From positions 1-40,064 of the forward strand of contig JAEWFX010000007.1 of assembly GCA_023388605.1 (NCBI GenBank): a stretch of 40,064 nt of DNA, in the 5' to 3' direction. The DNA is from Bacillota bacterium (GTDB taxonomy: Bacteria > Bacillota > Clostridia > Saccharofermentanales > DTU023). Both the position numbers and the translations under genes were made by a program. Shown piece by piece: positions 34,224 to 40,064 of this stretch; positions within the stretch are counted from its first letter, which is position 1, and each line of letters opens with the position of its first letter. Under the pieces are notes generated by a model. That model had not been told where the DNA came from. It saw nothing but the letters and a program-made list of their open reading frames with translations, and ran no database searches.

Positions 34224-35090
34224 ATGCAGTATCTTGATTTATTAAAAGATATAAATTTCTGGATACCTGCTCTGGGTGCTACTCTGCTAGGAACCGTCTC
34301 TGGTATGGTCGGCAGTATTTCTGTTCTGCGTGGTCAATCTCTGATCGGTGACAGTATCGGACACAGTGTATTCCCCGGCGTAGTGATTGCCTTCATGCTT
34401 TTTCAGACCCGCAATCCCTCAATCTTGATGTTGGGAGCTATTTTAGCTGGTTTCATCGCTTATCTACTGATTCAAGCTATCTCCAACAAATCGACAACTA
34501 AGCTAGATACTTCGCTAGCTATCGTTCTCTCCACGATGTTTGGTCTGGGTGTAGTTCTCAAAAGCTACATCCAGGGCAACATCGCCTATCGCCACACTTC
34601 ACAGGCAGGACTAGAAAAATACATCTTCGGTCAGGCAGCCTATACTGATAAGTCAGATGTAAAAATACTTTTTGTCGTCAGTATTGTTAACTTATTGCTA
34701 TTATGCCTGTTCTACAAGGAGATTAAAATTTTCGTCTTCGATTACGAATTCAGCCAATTAACAGGATTTCGCCCTAAACTATTATCTATAGTGATACTCT
34801 TATCTAGCCTATCTTTGATCGCCGTCGGTCTGCGCATCGTCGGTGCAATCCTGATCTCCAGCATGCTGGTCGCGCCTGCCGTCGGAGCTATTCAGTGGAC
34901 AGTTAAATTTAACCGTATGTTGCTCTTGGCAGGATTTTTTGGTGGGTTCTCTTCGCTGCTCGGCACCATATTCGCCTATTATGGATTACCCAATGGACCA
35001 TCGATCATCTTAGTTATGTCGCTGATCGCCATATTATCTATGATACTTGGTTACCGCGGACCGTTGCGTAAGATTTGGAGGAAACAATAA
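34224..35090 (+). CDS. Mn-type ABC importer permease 1 (ABC-3 family)
   Basis: The 288-residue integral membrane protein has about eight hydrophobic helices. It shows the family pattern GTVSGMVGSISVLRGQSLIGDSIGHS near the N-terminus and GLRIVGAILISSMLVAPA near the C-terminus. I chose ATG 34224 because TAGG lies six bases upstream; ATG 34209 and TTG 34203 would overlap the ATPase stop. It forms the transmembrane channel with the second permease. Confidence 0.88.
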   Translation: MQYLDLLKDINFWIPALGATLLGTVSGMVGSISVLRGQSLIGDSIGHSVFPGVVIAFMLFQTRNPSILMLGAILAGFIAYLLIQAISNKSTTKLDTSLAIVLSTMFGLGVVLKSYIQGNIAYRHTSQAGLEKYIFGQAAYTDKSDVKILFVVSIVNLLLLCLFYKEIKIFVFDYEFSQLTGFRPKLLSIVILLSSLSLIAVGLRIVGAILISSMLVAPAVGAIQWTVKFNRMLLLAGFFGGFSSLLGTIFAYYGLPNGPSIILVMSLIAILSMILGYRGPLRKIWRKQ

Positions 35091-35956
35091 TGTCTTTGAT
35101 GAACTTACTTATCCTTGTCATCATCGCTGTTTCTCTCTCCTTGCCAGGTATTTTTCTTGTGCTGCGCAATATGGCGATGATATCAGATGCTCTATCACAT
35201 ACTGTCCTACTAGGTATTGTGCTCGGCTACCTATTGGTAAGAAACCTGCACTCACCACTGCTAATTCTTACTGCAGCACTCATCGGTGTGCTCACAGTCT
35301 TTTGCATAGAATTCTTGAGTGCTCATAAGCTAGTCAAAAGTGATAGTGCTACTGGCGTAGTTTTTCCTCTGTTTTTCTCGCTAGGAGTCATTATCTTAAG
35401 TCTTTATCTGCGCAATGTTCACATCGATCTCGACTGCGTCATCATGGGCGACATCACTTTTGCTGATTTAGATCTGATCAAAATTTGGGGCTATAAAATA
35501 CCCTGGGCTCTCTTCTATGGAATTATTATCTTGCTAGTCAATAGCATATTTATACTGGTATTTTTCAAAGAACTAAAGTTAGCGTCCTTCGACCCAGAAA
35601 CTTTTGTGCTGACTGGCTTCTCCAGTACTTTGATCAACTATGGCTTAATCACCTTGATCTCATTGTCATCTGTGGTCAGCTTCAACATCGTAGGAGCTAT
35701 TCTCGTCATAGCGTTTTTAGTCATCCCACCTTCCACAGCCTTGCTGGTCACCAAACACCTGCATAACACCATTTTCTTGAGCATCATCATAACTGTGTGC
35801 AACAGTGTGATAGGTTATCTGTTATCTATCGAATTAAACGTCAATTCTGCTGGCATGTGTGCCGTGGTCTCTGGTGTGGTCTTCTTGATCACTTTAACTG
35901 GGAAACAGCTGATCGCTCATCTACGAACCAAATCACAGGCCAGGAGCCGGGCTTAA
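35090..35956 (+). CDS. Mn-type ABC importer permease 2 (ABC-3 family)
   Basis: The 288-residue paralogue of the previous gene shares LPGIFLVLRNMAMISDALSHTVLLG and the late FNIVGAILVIAFLVIPP. GGAGG precedes ATG 35090, which overlaps the stop of permease 1 by one base. Two different permeases of equal length suggest a heterodimeric channel, as in TroCD-type importers. The gene ends 34 bp before the hairpin at 35990-36015, whose U-tract serves the opposite strand; no terminator of its own is evident. Confidence 0.9.
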   Translation: MSLMNLLILVIIAVSLSLPGIFLVLRNMAMISDALSHTVLLGIVLGYLLVRNLHSPLLILTAALIGVLTVFCIEFLSAHKLVKSDSATGVVFPLFFSLGVIILSLYLRNVHIDLDCVIMGDITFADLDLIKIWGYKIPWALFYGIIILLVNSIFILVFFKELKLASFDPETFVLTGFSSTLINYGLITLISLSSVVSFNIVGAILVIAFLVIPPSTALLVTKHLHNTIFLSIIITVCNSVIGYLLSIELNVNSAGMCAVVSGVVFLITLTGKQLIAHLRTKSQARSRA

Positions 35957-35989
35957 CTTGCCTCATACCTAGACTTTAAATTTTTCCAT

Positions 35990-36015
35990 AAAAAAGACCT
36001 CGATCTCTCGAGGCC
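35990..36015 (-). terminator. Intrinsic terminator of ridA
   Basis: An 8-bp stem with one G-U pair (arms 36008-36015 and 35996-36003, TCTC on the plus strand as loop) is followed on the minus strand by TTTTTT. It lies 21 bp after the ridA stop at 36037. Confidence 0.85.
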
Positions 36016-36036
36016 CAATAATGATAACAAACAATC

Positions 36037-36411
36037 TTACTTAGTGGCGATAGCTTCGATCTCAACCAAAGCGTCCTTCGGCAGATGTGCAACTTGGAAA
36101 GCACTACGGCAAGGAGGATCAGTATCGAAGAAAGTAGCATAAATTTCGTTGACCTTAGCAAAATCTTTGATGTCTTGCAGGAAGACAGTCACCTTGACAG
36201 CCTTGCTCAGATCAGAACCAGCTGCCTCTAAGACGGCTTGCACATTCTTCAAACTCTGCTCAGTCTGACCCTCGATGTCGGCAGGCATCTCGCCTGTAGT
36301 AGGATCGATGGGTAGTTGACCGGAGGTAAAAACTAAGCAATCGGTGCAGATAGCTTGTGAATAAGGGCCGATAGCGGCAGGTGCTTTGTCAGTAGCGATA
36401 ATCTTTTTCAT
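36037..36411 (-). CDS. ridA: RidA family enamine/imine deaminase
   Basis: The 124-residue RidA protein hydrolyses reactive enamine/imine intermediates such as 2-aminoacrylate, protecting PLP enzymes. The N-terminal APAAIGPYSQAI, the middle TSGQLPIDPTTGE, and the catalytic Arg in CRSAFQVAHLPKDALVEIEAIA are all present. GAGAGG precedes the ATG. A consensus promoter with a palindrome in its spacer lies directly upstream, so it has its own control despite following speD by 115 bp. Confidence 0.95.
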   Translation of the reverse strand: MKKIIATDKAPAAIGPYSQAICTDCLVFTSGQLPIDPTTGEMPADIEGQTEQSLKNVQAVLEAAGSDLSKAVKVTVFLQDIKDFAKVNEIYATFFDTDPPCRSAFQVAHLPKDALVEIEAIATK

Positions 36412-36441
36412 GATTTTCCTCTCTGTTAATTATTTTCTTAA

Positions 36442-36470
36442 ATTATACCTATTTGTACAAATAGTCTCAA
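36442..36470 (-). promoter_or_regulatory. ridA promoter with a 16-bp palindrome filling the spacer
   Basis: On the minus strand TTGAGA (36465-36470) and TATAAT (36442-36447) are 17 bp apart. The perfect palindrome CTATTTGTACAAATAG (36449-36464) occupies almost the whole spacer, an ideal repressor site. No regulator can be assigned. Confidence 0.8.
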
Positions 36471-36526
36471 TGCAGTAAACTCTACTCTTTGTACTGTAAA
36501 TCTAATATGCCGTCATTCAGTGCTGT

Positions 36527-37324
36527 TCAATGACCAGAAACAAAAATCTCTTCTAACTCACTCTCGATCGCATCTCTAATACGCTTTTGTTCAGCAGGCA
36601 AAAGATCCTTTGCACTGCGGTTGAATAAATAATCATCTAAACTCACTAGCTTACGACAGAGACGTGTATGATAAAAATTATCAGCTGGCAAGTTGCAGTC
36701 GAAAGATTTGTACTCTGCTAATACTTTAGGCGAGATATAGTCACAGACTGAATTTATATCATGATCGATGAAGATCTTTTTCCCGGAATGATCACGGGTA
36801 AAACCACGTACCCGGTAATCTACCGTCATAACGTCCGCTTCGAAAGCTCCGATCAGATAGTCGAGTGTATTGAGGGGGACAACTTCACCACAGGTCGCTA
36901 TATCCAGATCTACGCGGAAAGTTGAGATCGCGCTGTCAGGATGAGCCTCCGGAAAAGTATGTACGGTTACATGGCTTTTATCTAGATGAAGATTGATGGA
37001 GCCATTGCTGGCACTTGACTTCAGGTGACCAGCATTGTTGCTGGGATCGAGCAGACCATGTGGCAATGGTTGTTCAGAGATCAGAATATTCACTGACGCA
37101 CCTTGCGGCTCATAATCCTGTTTGGAGATATTGAGTATATTCGCTCCGATCATCTCAGTCAGATGGACTAGTATCTCAGTCAAACGTTCTGAATTGTACT
37201 GTTCATCGATGTATTCAAGGTACAAACGCTTGGCCTCAGGAGTCTCTGCATAACATACATCATAGAGATTCCAACTGAGACTTTTAGTCAAATTATTAAA
37301 ACCGTAGAGTGCTATTTTTTCCAC
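36527..37324 (-). CDS. speD: S-adenosylmethionine decarboxylase, E. coli type
   Basis: The 265-residue proenzyme makes decarboxylated S-adenosylmethionine, the aminopropyl donor for spermidine. It follows the long E. coli-type SpeD closely (GFNNLTKSLS, IGANILNISKQDYEPQGAS, RVRGFTRD, FIDHDINS) and not the short B. subtilis or Thermotoga type. The self-cleavage site HLDKSH places the pyruvoyl-forming Ser at 117, and the catalytic Cys is at about 145 (DIATCG). AGGAGGTG precedes the GTG start. No spermidine synthase gene is adjacent. Confidence 0.95.
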   Translation of the reverse strand: MEKIALYGFNNLTKSLSWNLYDVCYAETPEAKRLYLEYIDEQYNSERLTEILVHLTEMIGANILNISKQDYEPQGASVNILISEQPLPHGLLDPSNNAGHLKSSASNGSINLHLDKSHVTVHTFPEAHPDSAISTFRVDLDIATCGEVVPLNTLDYLIGAFEADVMTVDYRVRGFTRDHSGKKIFIDHDINSVCDYISPKVLAEYKSFDCNLPADNFYHTRLCRKLVSLDDYLFNRSAKDLLPAEQKRIRDAIESELEEIFVSGH

Positions 37325-37381
37325 TGCTCACCTCCTGATCATGATAACATTAAACGATATTTGTGTTGCAAAAGGTGAAAA

Positions 37382-38845
37382 ATGGATTATAAATTTCGTG
37401 ATCGCAAATTAGCCTATGGATCAAAAACTCTGTTGATAGGTATTCTCAATATCACTCCAGACTCATTCTCAGATGGTGGACGCTATGTGGATATTGACAA
37501 GGCTTTGGCACAAGCTGAATCCTTGCTACAATCTGGTGCCGATATCATCGATATCGGCGGCGAATCTACACGTCCAGGCAGCCAGCCAGTAACTGCTGCA
37601 ACTGAGATTGAGCGTATTGCACCATTGGTCAAACGATTACGAGAACTTTATCCCGATGCAGTGATCTCCATTGACACTTGGAAGAGCGAGGTAGCCCGTG
37701 CGATGCTAGAATTAGGTGTAGATATCATCAATGATGTCTATGGTCTGCAAGGCGATCCTGAATTGGCAAAAGTTGTAGCAGAATATAACGCTGGTGTAAT
37801 AATCATGAATAATCCAACTTTTTATCTGCCAGAACGCCCTCAGAGTAAAGTATTTCCTAAGCGTCAAGATCTAGCCTCTCCTGATCCTGAGATGCACGCT
37901 GCGATCGCCAAAATTTACACTCAAGATATCGGCGTCAACGCTTGCTTGAAATCAGCACGTCTTTTTCTCGCACATTCTCTAGAAATAGCACACAATGCTG
38001 GTATTGCAGATGACCATATCATGCTCGATCCAGGGCTAGGCTTCGGTCTGACTGAGAGCGAGAATATTATGTTGATCAAAAATTTACATACTTTGAAAGA
38101 GTTTGATAATCACACTTATCCTCTGCTCTCTGCGCCTTCACGTAAACGCTTTTTACGCAATCTCCTAGTGACAGACAATGATGCTGATACCACTATAGAC
38201 ATGACAGCACTAAGCTATCGCCGTATAGAGGATATGTCTGCTGACAGAGAGAAAAATGTGAACGAGTCTGCACTGGACGCAGCTACAGGTGCCATCTGTA
38301 TGCTGAGCGTAGAAAACGGTGCCGACGCTGTACGCGTCCATAATGTGGCAGCTATCGCACCCATGCTCAAAATCCAACAACAGCTCTCACCTACTCAACC
38401 ACAACTCTGTTACTTGAGTTTGGGATCGAATATGGGCGATCGTAAGTATTATCTAGAACAAGCTGTAGACAAATTGCGTGAGTTACCTGGTGTATGTGAT
38501 CTGCGAGTAGCTTCCATCTACGAGACAGCACCTTGGGGCAATACAGATCAACAAACATTCCTCAATACTGCGGTCGCGTTTAACTACAGTTATGATGCCT
38601 ACCGCCTAATAGCAGAATGCCAAAAAATCGAGCTATCTCTCGGCAGAGAACGCCACGAACAATGGGGGCCACGCACCATCGATATCGATATTATTTTCTT
38701 TGGAAACAGTAAGTCCAATGATCCCCATCTCACTCTGCCACACCCTTATTATCAGGAACGCGATTTTGTCTTGATTCCCTTGCTGGAATTACAGACAGGC
38801 GAGAAGAGATGTACTGCTGATGTCAAACTATACGGAGAAGACTAA
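37382..38845 (+). CDS. folP-folK: Dihydropteroate synthase - HPPK fusion (FolP-FolK)
   Basis: The 487-residue protein joins two folate-synthesis enzymes. Residues 1 to about 325 are dihydropteroate synthase (pABA + hydroxymethyl-dihydropterin diphosphate), with LIGILNITPDSFSDGG, IDIGGESTRPGS and a late VRVHNV. From about residue 340, after a Gln/Pro-rich linker, a complete HPPK follows: YLSLGSNMGDR, IYETAPWG, and GPRTIDIDIIFF with the Mg-binding Asp pair. HPPK makes the substrate of DHPS, so the two steps are consecutive. The order DHPS-HPPK is opposite to the usual HPPK-DHPS fusions of plants, fungi and chlamydiae. AAAGGTG precedes the ATG. The stop overlaps the TetR stop. Confidence 0.94.
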   Translation: MDYKFRDRKLAYGSKTLLIGILNITPDSFSDGGRYVDIDKALAQAESLLQSGADIIDIGGESTRPGSQPVTAATEIERIAPLVKRLRELYPDAVISIDTWKSEVARAMLELGVDIINDVYGLQGDPELAKVVAEYNAGVIIMNNPTFYLPERPQSKVFPKRQDLASPDPEMHAAIAKIYTQDIGVNACLKSARLFLAHSLEIAHNAGIADDHIMLDPGLGFGLTESENIMLIKNLHTLKEFDNHTYPLLSAPSRKRFLRNLLVTDNDADTTIDMTALSYRRIEDMSADREKNVNESALDAATGAICMLSVENGADAVRVHNVAAIAPMLKIQQQLSPTQPQLCYLSLGSNMGDRKYYLEQAVDKLRELPGVCDLRVASIYETAPWGNTDQQTFLNTAVAFNYSYDAYRLIAECQKIELSLGRERHEQWGPRTIDIDIIFFGNSKSNDPHLTLPHPYYQERDFVLIPLLELQTGEKRCTADVKLYGED

Positions 38846-39435
38846 TCTGTTTGACCTTTTATTTTGCTGACTTTGGGATCGACATCTAAGAGTAATTCTA
38901 ACGGCGCAAAGAATTCTGTATTCCAGTCCAGTGCCCCTGCTTTGAGACACCAGGTATATTCACATCCTAAGAAAAGATATGCTGCCGCTCGGTATAGCTC
39001 TGCTGGTGAACCTTTAGCACGGATCTGTCCATTGGCTTGTGCTCGCTCGATAATGATGGTAGCAAACTTAGATAAATGACCTACTAAGTCGAATTCGCCA
39101 TAACTGCCTTTGAGATTGATACGGTGCATCTGACTGACTAGATCTGCTCCCAGCCTTGAAGTCTGATTGATCAGTGAGACGAAGAGCATGTAGAACTGCT
39201 CCCAATGATTATTAGAGCTTAAAACCGTCAAAAAGCAATCTGTCAAATCTTGAGCGATCTCATTATAGAAAGTGATTAAGATATCATCTTTAGATTTAAG
39301 ATGATAGTAAAAAGTTGGCTTAGTGACTTGTGCCGCAGCACAGATCTCATTGATAGTTACCTGTTCATAACCTTTTTCTTTAAACAGAGCCAACGATATA
39401 TTGATTAATTTTTGTTGCATCGATTCTGCTGCCAC
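38842..39435 (-). CDS. TetR/AcrR-family transcriptional regulator
   Basis: The 197-residue protein has a typical TetR DNA-binding domain (about 6-55), with TINEICAAAQVTKPTFYYHLKSKDDIL as helices 2 to 4 (described by its parts: helix-turn-helix and YxHxxxKDxI), followed by a ligand-binding domain without recognisable features. AGAGG lies six bases before the GTG at 39435; an ATG five codons downstream is an alternative start. It is 13 bp behind the HAD gene and probably co-transcribed. The ligand and target are unknown. Confidence 0.88.
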   Translation of the reverse strand: MAAESMQQKLINISLALFKEKGYEQVTINEICAAAQVTKPTFYYHLKSKDDILITFYNEIAQDLTDCFLTVLSSNNHWEQFYMLFVSLINQTSRLGADLVSQMHRINLKGSYGEFDLVGHLSKFATIIIERAQANGQIRAKGSPAELYRAAAYLFLGCEYTWCLKAGALDWNTEFFAPLELLLDVDPKVSKIKGQTD

Positions 39436-39448
39436 AATTAACCTCTTT

Positions 39449-40064
39449 CTATCCTAATGCCGCAATATGTCGCAGTGCCTGCAAAATATCGTCAGTCTCG
39501 AAATCTACACCTTGATGCTTGCCTGGTGACAAGCTGATAGCATAACCTACAGCGTCAAACATCTCTTGATCATTAGGACCATCTCCCACAGCTACGGTCT
39601 GACTTGTAGATATCCCTAGCTTCTCGATCAAAAATTTGATGCCTACTCCCTTATTAAAACCATGCGGTAAAACATCAAAGCAGTTATCATGTTCAATCAA
39701 GTCTATCTTATCGCACCAATTAACAGTATAAGCCGTCAGAAATTCTCTCAACAATTCCCTGCCTTCAACACTGTTCCCAAAGAAAAAAGTGACGGCTGAT
39801 TCATTGGGCTGTATCCAGACATCAGCATGTGACCATTCTCCGCTACGCAGCTTTTGACGAACTTGCGAACGCAGGTCATCGAGTATATCTAGCACTTCTT
39901 CGTCCACAGATAAATGGTAGTAGTCTGCACTGGGCAAATCTTTGCCCATATGTATAGTCAGACCATTCTCACCTATCAATATCTGATTGCTAAGCGGCAA
40001 TTGACGTGCTAAACCGCAGAGATAGTAGTGAGGCCGACCTGAACATATCACTACACCCCAGCCA
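39449..40064 (-). CDS. HAD-superfamily (Cof/SPP-like) phosphatase, N-terminus cut by the window edge
   Basis: The open frame enters from the right edge without a real start; the visible 205 codons begin GWGVVICSGRPHYY. The second HAD motif (CSGRP), a cap domain (about 30-140 of the visible part), the motif III Lys in PHGFNKGVGIKFL and motif IV GDGPNDQEMF are present. The catalytic DxD motif lies outside the window. Such Cof-type enzymes dephosphorylate sugar phosphates or other small metabolites, and the substrate cannot be assigned. A GTG near 40051 is only an internal codon in this setting. Confidence 0.85.
   Translation of the reverse strand, partial: GWGVVICSGRPHYYLCGLARQLPLSNQILIGENGLTIHMGKDLPSADYYHLSVDEEVLDILDDLRSQVRQKLRSGEWSHADVWIQPNESAVTFFFGNSVEGRELLREFLTAYTVNWCDKIDLIEHDNCFDVLPHGFNKGVGIKFLIEKLGISTSQTVAVGDGPNDQEMFDAVGYAISLSPGKHQGVDFETDDILQALRHIAALG

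Overview
The window looks like part of a Firmicutes chromosome, most likely an anaerobic, host-associated member of the Clostridia. The evidence is a moderate-to-low G+C content, strong AGGAGG-type ribosome binding sites, an LPXTG-anchored surface protein, the rpmH-rnpA-yidD-yidC-jag-mnmE-mnmG gene order, a stand-alone arginine deiminase and a PepC aminopeptidase. I cannot name the genus. There are no rRNA or tRNA genes, insertion sequences, prophage genes or CRISPR arrays. No stretch longer than about 300 bases lacks a gene.

Layout. (1) 1-3887, minus strand: a PGK-TIM fusion followed by a rhodanese lipoprotein, a polysaccharide deacetylase and the start of a Ser/Thr-rich secreted protein, apparently one transcript. 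(2) 4030-8027: galK, a DtxR/MntR-type metal regulator with its own promoter and terminator, and an ABC-F ATPase. (3) 7981-18328, minus: one closely packed run of eleven genes from rpmH through mnmG, extended by a membrane beta-propeller-like protein, a CYTH protein, a HI0933-type flavoprotein and a diacylglycerol-kinase-family protein. dnaA is not next to rpmH. (4) 18465-23339: a DUF2089-type HTH gene plus a small membrane protein, divergent from a 1281-residue adhesin with a thioester domain, nine Cna-B-like modules and LPKTG. (5) 23296-26778, minus: traX-like gene then leuS. leuS carries an in-frame TAA at codon 16, and the transcript leader holds a promoter, a palindrome at the predicted start site and an intrinsic terminator. 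(6) 27002-31542: an SDR, a Gfo/Idh/MocA oxidoreductase, arcA and pepC. (7) 31670-35956: Mn-type superoxide dismutase, then a four-gene manganese-type ABC importer behind a consensus promoter with a perfect 24-bp DtxR-like operator. (8) 36037-40064: ridA, speD, a DHPS-HPPK (folP-folK) fusion, a TetR regulator and a truncated HAD phosphatase.

How the parts fit. The metal regulator at 5438-5893 is the obvious candidate for the operator in front of the importer, and SodA is a likely user of the imported manganese. The rpmH block joins ribosome and RNase P synthesis, membrane insertion and tRNA wobble modification. Four of the six convergent gene pairs overlap at their 3' ends, by 4 to 47 bp, so the genome is tightly packed. 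The observations most worth checking are the stop codon inside otherwise intact leuS and the attenuator-like leader upstream of it.
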